From Lyngbya sp. CCAP 1446/10 (GTDB taxonomy: Bacteria; Cyanobacteriota; Cyanobacteriia; Cyanobacteriales; Microcoleaceae): a DNA stretch of 64,000 nucleotides. The stretch's first letter is position 1, and each line of letters starts with the position of its first letter. The stretch covers positions 60,885 through 124,884 of the forward strand of contig NZ_JAIGNI010000010.1 of NCBI RefSeq assembly GCF_026130175.1, written 5' to 3'. The position numbers were made by a program, and so were the translations under genes. The notes below the pieces were generated by a model. The model saw only the letters and a list, made by a program, of their open reading frames with translations, made no database searches and was not told the DNA's origin. Positions 26,503 through 35,357 of the stretch are shown in pieces.

Positions 26503-27243
26503 TCAACCAAATCGATAGCCGAATCCCCGTACTGTAATGATGTAGTCCGGTTGACTAGGATCTATTTCCAACTTTTCGCGCAGCCAGCGGATGTGAACAT
26601 CAACTGTTTTGCTATCTCCGATAAAATCTTGACCCCAAATTTTTTCCAGCAACCGATCGCGAGACCACACTCGCCGGGGATTACTCATAAATAGTTCTAG
26701 TAAGCGAAACTGTTTAGGAGAAAATTTTACTTCAATGCCGCGAACCAATACGCGGCATTCTTCGGGATACAGAGTTATGCTCTTATATTGCAGCATCACC
26801 GGCTGCGACAACTGACCGAGGCGTTGGCGACGCATCAGCGCTCGACAACGAGCGATAAATTCCCGCATTCCAAAAGGCTTGGTGAGATAATCATCTGATC
26901 CGGCTTCTAAATAAAAAGCGCAATTGTTGGCACTTCCTCTAGCACCGATAATCAAAATAGGTACGGGATTTCCTTGATGCCGTAACATTCGACACAGATC
27001 CAAACCATTAATTGAATCCATAATTAATAGGTTAAAGGCAAATTCACCGTGGTATGACGAGGAAGTCTGCACAGAAGGCAGAGCGTTGCGCCCGTCGCTA
27101 GTAACCACCACCTCATAGCCCTGTTCTTTCAGGGCTAAAGCTAGCATTTCCCGCAACAGGTCTTCACCTTCCAATAACAGGATACGGCCGGCTTGTCCAA
27201 CAGCCAACCTTGAAGGACATTCGCTTAATTCAGCAGAAGACAT
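26503..27243 (-). CDS. OmpR-family response regulator transcription factor
   Basis: 246 aa from the ATG at 27243; a TTG at 27351 would add 36 variable residues. The receiver domain has D76 in LLIMDSING and K122 in YLTKPFG, but the usual Thr/Ser of the switch is Gly (LIIGARGS) and the acidic pair reads EGED, so phospho-signalling may be weak or altered. The C-terminal winged helix is complete: VKFSPKQFRLLELFMSNP, WSRDRLLEKIWG, KTVDVHIRWLREKLE, and ITVRGFGYRFG. An orphan cyanobacterial regulator of the NblR type is one possibility; I do not assign it. A 53-aa ORF lies just upstream on the same strand. Confidence 0.88.
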   Translation of the reverse strand: MSSAELSECPSRLAVGQAGRILLLEGEDLLREMLALALKEQGYEVVVTSDGRNALPSVQTSSSYHGEFAFNLLIMDSINGLDLCRMLRHQGNPVPILIIGARGSANNCAFYLEAGSDDYLTKPFGMREFIARCRALMRRQRLGQLSQPVMLQYKSITLYPEECRVLVRGIEVKFSPKQFRLLELFMSNPRRVWSRDRLLEKIWGQDFIGDSKTVDVHIRWLREKLEIDPSQPDYIITVRGFGYRFG

Positions 27244-27358
27244 AAATATCAGTGGGAGTTGTGTTTGTATGTGGCTAGCCGGAGGTGCGTTCTTCAGTAG
27301 CTGAGGCACTCTCGCGCTGCGATCGCTTTGTATTAACGATCGACTATTCAATCACTTA

Positions 27359-27520
27359 TCATCTTTCGCCAGTCCATCCGACAGACATACGCTCGACTGT
27401 TTTTACTTGTTCGTGCAAGAAATATAGTCGTTGAGCAGTTGCGATAGCTGCGCTGTCTTCCTCAGTCCAGGCGTTAGAAGCCTGGTCATTGTTAGGGGTC
27501 GGTATTACTTTGTAAAACAT
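27359..27520 (-). CDS. 53-aa hypothetical ORF upstream of the OmpR regulator
   Basis: ATG at 27520, TGA at 27359. Reads MFYKVIPTPNNDQASNAWTE, then an alpha-helical middle (AAIATAQRLYFLHEQVKTVE) and a short SVGWTGER end. The composition is protein-like: balanced, an amphipathic helix, and few rare codons. The Shine-Dalgarno is weak. It shares strand and orientation with the regulator and ends 8 bp before the regulator's TTG option. I do not recognise the family. It could be a small partner of the regulator or an upstream ORF that affects its translation. Confidence 0.5.
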   Translation of the reverse strand: MFYKVIPTPNNDQASNAWTEEDSAAIATAQRLYFLHEQVKTVERMSVGWTGER

Positions 27521-27886
27521 TGCCCACTTTAAATTGACCAGGTTACACCCAATTTACTGGGAGATGGGTTTATCGTACAGGCAAAAGGTTATCAAAAGGT
27601 AAAGTTTTAGTAAATAAACGGTTAATTTATTAAAGCTGAGTAATGTTGTTCTTAAATTTCAACCGAACCCTACATTTTTAGTTGAAGATACAATCTCGAT
27701 CGCATTTATGCTCGGAAACCTGATTGCTCTAAAAATATTGGGGAAAAGTCAGGATAAATCTGGGCATCAATCGAGTTTTTGAGGAATCGTGCGTCTTGGG
27801 TTGAACGCGATCGCCGATCGCGCTACAACTGACTCAGGCCCGCTACGATCGACAATAGTAAGTAAAAATTCTGTAGACTGCCTATA
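27521..27886. other. 366-bp divergent promoter region
   Basis: Lies between the 53-aa ORF (minus) and the creatininase gene (plus), so it must carry both promoters. It is A/T-rich in the first half. No clear operator or hairpin that I can support. Confidence 0.45.
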
Positions 27887-28633
27887 ATGTTGCTGCATTT
27901 AACTACCTGGCCCGAAGTAGAAGCTTATTTAGAGAGCTCGCGAGGCATAATTATCCCGATCGGCTCCACCGAACAACACGGGCCCACCGGCTTAATCGGA
28001 ACTGACGCGATTGCTGCTGGTGCGATCGCCCAGAGTGTCGGCGCAGCAGCGAATGCCTTAGTCGGCCCGACAATTAATGTAGGCATGGCCCTGCATCACA
28101 CGAGCTTTCCCGGTAGCATCAGCCTCCGACCGCAGACGCTGATATTAGTAATTAGGGATTATATCACATCTTTGGCAAAAGCCGGATTTGAGAAATATTT
28201 TTTCATCAACGGTCACGGTGGCAACATTGCCACGATGAAAGCAGCATTTTCCGAGACTTACGCGCATTTGTCGGACTTGAATTTACCAAATGCCGATCGC
28301 ATCCAGTGTCAAATTGGCAACTGGTTCATGTGCGGTTCAGTCTACAAACTAGCCAAAGAATTGTACGGAAACCAAGAAGGTTCCCACGCCACCCCCAGCG
28401 AAATCGCCTTAACTCAGTACCTTTATCCAGAAGCAATCAAGCAAGCACCGCTTTCGGAAGAAGTTGCATCCGGGCACAAAATTTATAGTGCTACAGACTT
28501 CCGCCGCCGATTTCCCGACGGGAGAATGGGTTCAAATCCAGCCTTAGCAACTCCCGAACACGGCCAGCAATTTCACGAATTAGCAGTCAAAGAATTAACT
28601 AATAATTATTTGGAGTTTTTGAACTCGGATTAA
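27887..28633 (+). CDS. Creatininase family amidohydrolase
   Basis: This 248-aa protein has the metal site of the creatininase/MftE/ArfB group: IPIGSTEQHGPTGLIGTD (E29, H31, D40), HHTSFPGSISL, and FFINGHGGN with a further His and Asn. Members hydrolyse cyclic amides, formamides or peptide ends. The substrate here is unknown and neighbours do not help: it is monocistronic, next to a palindromic element and rpsF. A conserved acidic ligand is likely the E in ATPSEIALTQ. Length is typical. ATG start; the creatininase label denotes the family, not an activity. Confidence 0.88.
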   Translation: MLLHLTTWPEVEAYLESSRGIIIPIGSTEQHGPTGLIGTDAIAAGAIAQSVGAAANALVGPTINVGMALHHTSFPGSISLRPQTLILVIRDYITSLAKAGFEKYFFINGHGGNIATMKAAFSETYAHLSDLNLPNADRIQCQIGNWFMCGSVYKLAKELYGNQEGSHATPSEIALTQYLYPEAIKQAPLSEEVASGHKIYSATDFRRRFPDGRMGSNPALATPEHGQQFHELAVKELTNNYLEFLNSD

Positions 28634-28671
28634 CGTTTTTGCCTGAAAATCTTGATAAATCGCGTTTTGAT

Positions 28672-28870
28672 CCGAGGCCAGATCCCCCTAAATCCCCCTT
28701 AAGAAGGGGGACTTTGAGATGAATCCTGTCCTTCTTCTTAAGGGAGACTTTGACAACTCCCTTGTCTTTCCCCTTTCTTAAGGGGACTTTGACAATTCTC
28801 TTGTCCCCCCCTTCCTAAGGGGGACTAGGGGGGATCTAGGCCTAACTATCAAACAGTAGATCCGTACTAC
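28672..28870 (-). repeat. Palindromic element, variant copy 2 (extended)
   Basis: Same family as 17251-17396 and 60861-61006 but longer: it carries extra internal blocks of CTTAAGGGGACTTTGACAA. The right end reads ATCAAACAGTAG, as in copy 3. It fills the spacer between the creatininase and rpsF 3' ends and could serve both as a terminator. Confidence 0.8.
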
Positions 28871-28894
28871 TAAGACGTTAAGTTAACAAGATTT

Positions 28895-29230
28895 CTAAGC
28901 AGCGACTTCAGCTTCAGCTTCAGCTTCAGGTGCATCTGGGACATCTTGCTTGATCGTCAAATAGCGAATCACTTCTTCGCTCAGACGCATCGCGCGTTCC
29001 ATAGGAAAAATTGCAGCGCCCGGAGCTGTATAGTTCATTTGAACGTATACTCCGTCGCGGTGCTTGCCGATTTCGTAAGCCAAGCGACGCTTGCCGCGGT
29101 GCTGAGTTTCGATATTTTCAGCACCTTGATCGCGCAAAATGGTTTGATATTTCGCGATCGCCTGGTCAGTCATTTCTTCACCCAAATCTGGGCGCAGAAT
29201 GTACATTGTTTCGTAAATAAACGGTTTCAT
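28895..29230 (-). CDS. rpsF: 30S ribosomal protein S6
   Basis: This 111-aa protein binds the central domain of 16S rRNA together with S18. It begins [19 protein letters not shown] and contains [20 protein letters not shown] and [15 protein letters not shown] motifs, all typical of S6. The C-terminus is an acidic Ala/Glu tail ([10 protein letters not shown]), common in this family. It stands alone here: rpsR and ssb, often nearby in other bacteria, are not adjacent. ATG start; divergent from the ABC permease gene with a 66-bp gap. Confidence 0.97.
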   Translation of the reverse strand: MKPFIYETMYILRPDLGEEMTDQAIAKYQTILRDQGAENIETQHRGKRRLAYEIGKHRDGVYVQMNYTAPGAAIFPMERAMRLSEEVIRYLTIKQDVPDAPEAEAEAEVAA

Positions 29231-29296
29231 GGCAATAATCCCTTATGGACAAACAAGGCTTCTCACGAAGCAAGGACTTATTATCATATCCCAACT

Positions 29297-30163
29297 ATGA
29301 ACAATCTCAAAACTAAAAAATCAAATTCCCTAAACAGCCGTCCCTCGCGGTGGAGCACGCTGTGGACATACAGTATCATGGGGGCGATCGCACTTTTAAT
29401 GCTCTTCCCCTTGCTGTGGCTGCTCAGCACATCCCTGAAATCCCCCAGCGAAAACATCTTCCAATATCCCCCGCAACTGTGGCCGCAACAGCCAACCCTC
29501 GAAAACTTCATTAAAGTCTGGCAAACCAACCCCTTCGGCCGCTACCTGTTCAACAGCAGCCTGATTGCAGGCCTCACAGTCAGCATCAACGTTTTATTTT
29601 GCGCCCTCGCCGCATACCCCTTAGCCAGACTCAACTTTCGCGGTCGCGAAGCCATCTTAATTACGATCGTTTCCACAATCATGATTCCCTTCCAAATAGT
29701 CATGATTCCGCTGTACATATTGACAGTACAACTAGGATTAAAAAATAGCTATTTAGGCGTAATATTTCCCGGACTAGCCTCAGCCTTCGGCATATTTTTA
29801 TTGCGGCAAGCATTCCTAGCAGTTCCCAAAGAACTAGAAGAAGCCGCCCGCATTGATGGCTGCACAGAATTAGGCATTTGGTGGCACGTCATGATTCCGG
29901 CAATTAAGCCAGCTTTAGTGACTTTAGGAATTTTCGTATTTATCGGTTCTTGGAGTGACTTTTTGTGGCCGCTTCTAGTTTTAGACAGGCCGGAATATTA
30001 CACATTACCGTTAGGTGTCGCGAATTTAGCCGGGACATTTTCTTTGGATTGGCGTTTGGTGGCCGCGGGTTCGATTATTTCGATCATTCCTGTTTTAGGA
30101 CTGTTTTTGCTCTTGCAAAAATACATTGTGCCCACAGAAGCGGCCGCCGGAGTGAAAGGATAA
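29297..30163 (+). CDS. Carbohydrate ABC transporter permease (MalG/CUT1 type)
   Basis: This 288-aa inner-membrane subunit has six predicted helices. The EAA loop EAARIDGCTELGIWWHVMIP, which docks the ATPase subunit, is near residue 200. The N-terminal helix LLMLFPLLWLLSTSLKSP and the P-loop-like MIPFQIVMIPLYIL segment are typical of the second permease of CUT1 sugar importers (glycerol-phosphate, maltose, glucosylglycerol). No solute-binding protein, partner permease or ATPase is adjacent, so it depends on distant subunits. The open frame extends upstream to 28946 but overlaps rpsF; the ATG at 29297 is the right start. Confidence 0.9.
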   Translation: MNNLKTKKSNSLNSRPSRWSTLWTYSIMGAIALLMLFPLLWLLSTSLKSPSENIFQYPPQLWPQQPTLENFIKVWQTNPFGRYLFNSSLIAGLTVSINVLFCALAAYPLARLNFRGREAILITIVSTIMIPFQIVMIPLYILTVQLGLKNSYLGVIFPGLASAFGIFLLRQAFLAVPKELEEAARIDGCTELGIWWHVMIPAIKPALVTLGIFVFIGSWSDFLWPLLVLDRPEYYTLPLGVANLAGTFSLDWRLVAAGSIISIIPVLGLFLLLQKYIVPTEAAAGVKG

Positions 30164-30300
30164 AATCAATCTAACATCAGGATAAACCCAAAATTCATCT
30201 GCGTTTATCCGCGTACCCTTCGGGAAGGCGAAGCGCCTACATCTGCGGTTTTAAAACTCTTAAACTCAACACTTACCTAAAGTAGCCAAGGTTATTTGCC

Positions 30301-30774
30301 ATGTACGAACTCCCAGAAATCCGCTGGATTGTTAACCGCGCTGCTGTCATAGATGCGATCGTAGCATTCGCAAATGCGATCGACGCCAAGGACTGGGACA
30401 AATTGCGATCGCACCTAGCCGACGAAATAGATATCGACTATTCAGACTTCAGGAGTGAAACTCCCAGACGAGTAACCGCAGAAGCATACATAAAACAGCG
30501 GGTAGAGGGACTTGCCGGTTTGCAAACGCTGCACGTCAGCACGAATCAAGAAGTAACTCTTAACAACGATACCGCCAAATGCCAATCGGCATACCAAATT
30601 TATCGACTTGACCCCACTCGCAAATTGGGAGAGAATCGACTGGATACAGCAGGAAACTATTTTCATTCCTTGATTCAAACAGACGGACATTGGTTAATCG
30701 ACGGAATCAAGCAAACTGTCGTGATTTTGAGTGGCAATCCTCAAGTTCACGGTGCCCTGCGTGGTACATCTTAA
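30301..30774 (+). CDS. NTF2-like / SnoaL-family protein
   Basis: This 157-aa soluble protein has the cone-shaped NTF2-like layout: an N-terminal helix AVIDAIVAFANAIDAKDWDKL, an acidic turn SHLADEIDIDYSDF, ITAEAYIKQRVEGLAGLQTLHV, and sheet strands ending in HWLIDGIKQTVVIL. SnoaL-4-type members are often dehydratases, cyclases or ligand-binding proteins; no specific function can be given. The catalytic-type Asp and His of scytalone dehydratase relatives (D48-Y-S-D, H-V-S) have possible counterparts. It is co-directional with the permease, 137 bp away, with a GCGTTTATCCGCG repeat fragment between. Confidence 0.75.
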   Translation: MYELPEIRWIVNRAAVIDAIVAFANAIDAKDWDKLRSHLADEIDIDYSDFRSETPRRVTAEAYIKQRVEGLAGLQTLHVSTNQEVTLNNDTAKCQSAYQIYRLDPTRKLGENRLDTAGNYFHSLIQTDGHWLIDGIKQTVVILSGNPQVHGALRGTS

Positions 30775-30884
30775 AAGCGATTGCCTCTCAATAAAATCTT
30801 TAACTCTTTAACTCTAGGAATTATCTCATGTGGTAAAATACCCCATTTGAATATAAGTCCCAAATTTTAACTAGCAACTTATCT

Positions 30885-33440
30885 CTACCTCGGAGTAAAA
30901 ACGGCACTAGGATAAGCAATCCGCTTGTGATTGAACTGTTCCCAAACCCGCACAAAAATCTCTGCAATTAGAGACATATCCTCCCGCGTCAAACCCGAAT
31001 CAATCAACTGATTATCCTGCCAACGAGCTCGCAAAATCTTATTAACCATATTCAAAGCTTCCTCGTGAGTAGCATCCTTGAGCGATCGCAAAGCAGCCTC
31101 ACAAGAATCCGCCAACATCAGAATCCCCGTTTCCCGCGACTGCGGAATCGGCCCGTCATAGCGAAAATCTTCCTCCCTCACTTCCCGACTTTCGATTGTT
31201 GACTTTAAATTACCCGCATCTGGCAAAGCAATCTTTAAATCTTCTGCTTCTTTTGCAGCAATTTGCTGCGCTTGGTGGTAAAAATAAGCAATTAACATTG
31301 TGCCTTGATGTTCAGGAATAAACGCCTGAATTGCCTTCGGCAATCGATGCTTCCGCGCCATCACCAAGCCCTCGCTAACGTGCTTTTTAATAATCTCAGC
31401 GCTCGCCCAAGGGTCATTAATTTCATCGTGTTTGTTACCCCCGCCCATTTGATTTTCACAAAATCCGAGCGGGTCGTGCATTTTTCCAATATCGTGGTAT
31501 AGTGTCCCAGCTCTGACCAGCTCAACATTGCAGCCGAGTTCCCGGGCCGCAGCCTCTGCCAAACTTGCCACAAACAGCGTGTGCTGAAAAGTCCCCGGAG
31601 TCTCGGCAGCCAATTTCTTCAACAGCGGGCGGTTGGGATTGGCAAGTTCCGCCAGCCGGATCGGCGTAATCAAGTCAAAAACGTGTTCCAAATAAGGGCT
31701 GATGCCGATCGCCACAACACTCCAAGCCAAGCCGGCCAAACTTTGCGCGCCCACCGTACCGAGCACGACGTACCAAATCGCACCCGCAGCCGCGCTGGCA
31801 ATCAAAGTCCCCACCAGATAGACGCTGCCCTGAGTCAAGCCGACAGCCACGCCCAACAGAGCCAACTCCTCGCGCGATCGCAACCTTCCGGCCATAAAAG
31901 CGCCCAGCAATCCCCCCGCCGCGCTAGCTACCAAATGAATCAACTCTACACCCAAGCCAATGGGTAGCAGTGCCGACAGCAGCCCCACCACAGTCACTCC
32001 CACCGCCGAACCGTAGAAGCCGCCTGCTAAAATGCCGATCGCGGGCAAACTCGTCCAAGGCAGCCCCAAACTCACCAGCACCGGCGCGCTCAAAGTCAGC
32101 AGCAGCAATAGCAAATGATCTCTGCGGCGCAAGCGGTAGTGCCTTTCCACCAACAGTACGATCGCAATTGCCCCTGCGACTAAACAAACAAACCCCGCCA
32201 GCCCCAACCAATTCACCCCCCGCCGGCTCAAACCAAAATAGTCCAGCAACACGAAATCTTGCTGCGAGATATCTTTTCCTTGTGCAACAATTACCTCGCC
32301 CTGCTGTACTGCGATCATCACCGGTTGCACCTTTTGCGCAGCTAATTCAGCTAGCTGTTTGGTTTCCTCGCGATCTCTCACCAGATTTGGCTGCAAAATT
32401 GCTGTTAAACCCTCCACCGCCAAAGCTTGGGACTCTAACGGCACTTCATCAGCCACTTGCAGCTTCACAGCTTCTTTCAAAATCTCTTTTGGCAATCCCT
32501 GCAGGATACCTTGAGCCACCATCCTTTTTGCCGCGCGATTCATGCCTGTTTGGGTTTTCTGCCAAGCTGCATCCGACAAATCAAACAGCGAAGTATCGTA
32601 AATCTGGGGGAACCCGGAAACCAACGGTTTTTCCAGCGCCTCCACAGCATTGAGATAGCTGCGGCGAGCAGAGGAAATACTGTCTGTCAGGCTTTGAAAC
32701 TCTTCCGCCCGGACCGATCGGCTGTAAGCTTGCAATTGAGCGATAGCATCCTGCTGAGACTTGTTCTCCGTCGGCCCAGCAACTGCGGGAGAATCCAAAC
32801 TCAAGCGATCGGAAGTTTGACTTTTTTCCTTAGCTTGCGCCAAAATAGATCGCCACTCCCACTCGGGACAGCCTCGCAAGTAAACCTGTGCAGCAAGTGA
32901 GAGCGCCGAGGATTTCGCAAACGGAAACGGCCCTACCGCCTCCCGTAGATCGCTCCCCTGCTGCAAAAATTGTTGCAATTCTTGATAAATTTGTCGATTG
33001 ACCGCAGGATCTAGCATTAATATCGCTACAGCCCCGATCCGCGCTGCTTTCCGCTGTTCTTCAGTAGTTTTGTAATCCGGGACGCTAGCAGTATCAGGAG
33101 CCTTAATCGTCTGAGGAGCTTTCGTCCCCACATCCAGTTTCGGCTGGTTGTAGAAGCGGTGCCCCAAAGTGCTGCTGAGGGAAACTACCGCCACCAGCGC
33201 CAACATAGGGGAACGAGCTTGATTTTTGAGGCTTGATTTGGAGGTTTTACTTGTAAATTTAGTAGTAAAAGCCTCGGGAAGAATCCATTTCGGGCGCGAC
33301 AAACGGCTCAGGAGAGGCCCGCCAGCGCGATCGGTATCTGCTTTGCTGCTGCCATTTTGCACTTTAGCAATGTGTTGGCGCAGTGAGCGCGCAGCCCCTA
33401 GCTGCTCAATCTGCCGCATCAATGAGGAGAGCGTATTCAT
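30885..33440 (-). CDS. PgpH-type HD-domain phosphodiesterase (7TM-HD, likely c-di-AMP)
   Basis: This 851-aa protein has an N-terminal cytosolic tail, TM1 (SPMLALVAVVSLSSTLG), a large extracytoplasmic 7TMR-HDED region (about 95-410), seven membrane helices (about 410-620), and a cytosolic HD domain with YHDIGKMHDPLGFCENQ and KKHVSEGLVMARKHRLPKAI, then PEHQGTMLIAYFY. The metal-binding His and Asp residues are all present. PgpH homologues hydrolyse c-di-AMP, which controls K+ and osmotic balance. In Prochlorococcus-to-filamentous cyanobacteria this is the usual c-di-AMP phosphodiesterase by homology; activity here is inference. It is monocistronic. Confidence 0.92.
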   Translation of the reverse strand: MNTLSSLMRQIEQLGAARSLRQHIAKVQNGSSKADTDRAGGPLLSRLSRPKWILPEAFTTKFTSKTSKSSLKNQARSPMLALVAVVSLSSTLGHRFYNQPKLDVGTKAPQTIKAPDTASVPDYKTTEEQRKAARIGAVAILMLDPAVNRQIYQELQQFLQQGSDLREAVGPFPFAKSSALSLAAQVYLRGCPEWEWRSILAQAKEKSQTSDRLSLDSPAVAGPTENKSQQDAIAQLQAYSRSVRAEEFQSLTDSISSARRSYLNAVEALEKPLVSGFPQIYDTSLFDLSDAAWQKTQTGMNRAAKRMVAQGILQGLPKEILKEAVKLQVADEVPLESQALAVEGLTAILQPNLVRDREETKQLAELAAQKVQPVMIAVQQGEVIVAQGKDISQQDFVLLDYFGLSRRGVNWLGLAGFVCLVAGAIAIVLLVERHYRLRRRDHLLLLLLTLSAPVLVSLGLPWTSLPAIGILAGGFYGSAVGVTVVGLLSALLPIGLGVELIHLVASAAGGLLGAFMAGRLRSREELALLGVAVGLTQGSVYLVGTLIASAAAGAIWYVVLGTVGAQSLAGLAWSVVAIGISPYLEHVFDLITPIRLAELANPNRPLLKKLAAETPGTFQHTLFVASLAEAAARELGCNVELVRAGTLYHDIGKMHDPLGFCENQMGGGNKHDEINDPWASAEIIKKHVSEGLVMARKHRLPKAIQAFIPEHQGTMLIAYFYHQAQQIAAKEAEDLKIALPDAGNLKSTIESREVREEDFRYDGPIPQSRETGILMLADSCEAALRSLKDATHEEALNMVNKILRARWQDNQLIDSGLTREDMSLIAEIFVRVWEQFNHKRIAYPSAVFTPR

Positions 33441-33790
33441 TTGTGTCGAAGATATATCACTGTTATCCAGCAGCTTTGTCAGAATTTCTGACTATGCATC
33501 TTGATTGATTTTATCCGAACTAACCTGGCTGAATATTCAACCTTGTCTATCTTGAACAGAACTCGCGCGCGATCGCTAAAAACCTTGTTTATCCGTAGAT
33601 TTTTCGTTTCCCAACCCCATATTCTCGTTTAAACCTGGCTTGTTGGGGCAGGCGCGTCCGATTTAATTTTTCACATTTAATTTTTCACTTTTTAATTTTT
33701 AATTGTCGCTCTCCTTCCACTTTCGCTTTTGACTTGTTAATGGCTACTTGCTAATTTCTGGTTTCCCCTTACCGTTAAAAGCTCCAAACT
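33441..33790. other. 350-bp spacer without a gene
   Basis: Contains A/T-rich repeated TTTAATTTTTCAC units at about 33661-33705. It includes the promoter side of the PgpH gene. No ORF or clear hairpin. Confidence 0.5.
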
Positions 33791-34936
33791 TTATATTTTA
33801 CGAGGTCTAATGACATAAGGTGCAGCCACCGATCGGGCTAGCGCTGCGGAATCCAGTCCGGTATCGGGCTTGTAAACTCCCGCCCAAACAGCAAACAGGT
33901 TATTTGCTAACTCTACAATTTTTGCATCGCTGCCAGTTCCCCAGAGCGAGGGTTCTCGGCCCTCGGCTAGCTGCTGGGATTTAACCTCAGCCAAAGATAC
34001 CTGTCGCCATTCTACAGGAATCCCCGCAACGCCGTTATAGGCTCCAGACAAAGCTCCCGTCAAAGCGCAGGTTATTTGTCCAGTTATGCCACAGCGGGCA
34101 GCACGCACCACTGACAAGCGCAAGTCTTCTGGGGTGTTCAAAAAGCAGTAGAAAGCTAAGGCAATGGGAATCAAATTTTCTGGGTTGACAATTGACTCGG
34201 TTTGTAATTTTTTTTCACCTTCGCCCTGTCTTTCTCGCAAAGCTGTCGCGCTTTTGCACAGATGAGTGGCGGCTGTTTCTAAATCGGCTCCTTTTTCTAG
34301 TAGTATTTGCACTTGCAGCAGCAGTTCTGTTAAGGCATTATCTGTTTTCAGGTAGGCAATTGTTTGTTCGATCGCTGTTGCGGGGTCAAGTCTTTGTTTG
34401 AACGATCGGGCGATCGCATATCCGATAGCTAAAACGGCTGTTTGCAATTCTGCCTTATTTTCGTTGGGCAAAACATCTGTCGCCAGCATGATTTTTTCTC
34501 GCAGCTTAGCCTTATTTTCGTGAAAAAACATCGCGCACGGCAGCGCAGCAACCGCAACTTCACAAGGGTTAAGCAGGCTTTGAAACTCTGTGTTTTGCGA
34601 ATGGTAGATTTCCGACTTGGCGAATACTTCCCAAGTATCGCCCCAATCTTTGAAATCTAAACCGTTACACCGAATTAAACTTTGAGCGGACGCCACTGCA
34701 AGTCTCCCGCATTTGGAGTGTTTGCTAGTTAGGATTTTGCTGCTGGCAGAATTCAACACCAATTTTGCCCCACTCAGGGTCAATTGTTGGTGTTTCGTCA
34801 GTTGTAAAATCGGCTGCAAGTCTTCTGTTCGGCGAGGGATACCCGCCAGTTCCCTCTGGTATTGCAGGCCTATAGAGTCTCCTAAAACTGCCCCCAGGAT
34901 GGTTCCTTGAAACTTGCTCAACAGGGAATGCCGCAT
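33791..34936 (-). CDS. ADP-ribosylglycohydrolase (DraG)-fold protein lacking metal ligands
   Basis: This 381-aa protein keeps the DraG-like fold: FQGTILGAVLGDSIG at residues 9-23 and ITGQITCALTGALSGAYNGV near residue 300, followed by IPVEWRQ. In active enzymes the second block reads GxDTDT-AAxxGA; here TGQIT replaces it, so both metal Asp residues are gone. The usual early DDT motif is also absent. It is therefore probably a non-catalytic or binding member of the family. Cyanobacteria encode such divergent members. It is monocistronic, with a heptamer array upstream. Confidence 0.78.
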   Translation of the reverse strand: MRHSLLSKFQGTILGAVLGDSIGLQYQRELAGIPRRTEDLQPILQLTKHQQLTLSGAKLVLNSASSKILTSKHSKCGRLAVASAQSLIRCNGLDFKDWGDTWEVFAKSEIYHSQNTEFQSLLNPCEVAVAALPCAMFFHENKAKLREKIMLATDVLPNENKAELQTAVLAIGYAIARSFKQRLDPATAIEQTIAYLKTDNALTELLLQVQILLEKGADLETAATHLCKSATALRERQGEGEKKLQTESIVNPENLIPIALAFYCFLNTPEDLRLSVVRAARCGITGQITCALTGALSGAYNGVAGIPVEWRQVSLAEVKSQQLAEGREPSLWGTGSDAKIVELANNLFAVWAGVYKPDTGLDSAALARSVAAPYVIRPRKI

Positions 34937-34954
34937 TTGAATTTAACTTAAGTT

Positions 34955-35070
34955 GTTAGTCATTAGTCATTAGTCATTAGTCATTAGTCATTAGTCATTA
35001 GTCATTAGTCATTAGTCATTAGTCATTAGTCATTGGTCATTAGTCATTGGTCATTAGTCATTGGTCATTT
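34955..35070. repeat. Heptanucleotide array (CATTAGT/CATTGGT)n
   Basis: About 16 units of a 7-bp repeat, the longest array in the window. Units shift from CATTAGT to CATTGGT at the right end. Confidence 0.92.
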
Positions 35071-35197
35071 TTTTGCTGTGTTATTACCCATTAAGCTGTT
35101 GTTGCATTTAAATTGTGTGTCAATAATCAATCAAACTCTTGTGGGCATTTGCTCCGAGCATCGCGCAGAATATGCAATTAAAATGCGCAACAGCTTA

Positions 35198-35270
35198 CCA
35201 ATTACCCATTACCCATTACCAATTACCAATTACCCATTACCCATTACCAATTACCCATTACCAATTCTTG
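35198..35270. repeat. Heptanucleotide array (CCAATTA/CCCATTA)n
   Basis: About ten units of ATTACCC and ATTACCA, read on the minus strand as the TAATGGG/TAATTGG family seen at 37650-37735. Confidence 0.9.
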
Positions 35271-35300
35271 TGATGAATTTGAATTAAACCCAAACATATA

Positions 35301-35330
35301 AGGGCTGGTTTTCCATCTAAAACCGGCCCT
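35301..35330. terminator. aroQ terminator hairpin
   Basis: AGGGCTGGTTTT (35301-35312) pairs with AAAACCGGCCCT (35319-35330) with one wobble and a 6-nt loop, 27 bp beyond the aroQ stop. Confidence 0.65.
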
Positions 35331-35357
35331 CATCCGATCGCTAGAATCGGTAAATTT

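Larger units (their letters stand above)
34937..35357. other. 421-bp spacer filled with heptamer arrays
   Basis: Has two long arrays (34955-35070 and 35198-35270) and the aroQ terminator hairpin. The 130 bp between the arrays shows no convincing gene. Confidence 0.7.

Noticed and set aside
28946..29296. N-terminal extension of the ABC permease ORF
   Set aside because: The first 117 codons overlap rpsF on the other strand and lack homology; the ATG at 29297 begins the membrane protein.
31970..32653. 227-aa ORF antisense to the PgpH-type gene
   Set aside because: Pro/Ser/Leu-rich composition typical of the reverse complement of a membrane-protein gene; no domain or ribosome-binding site.
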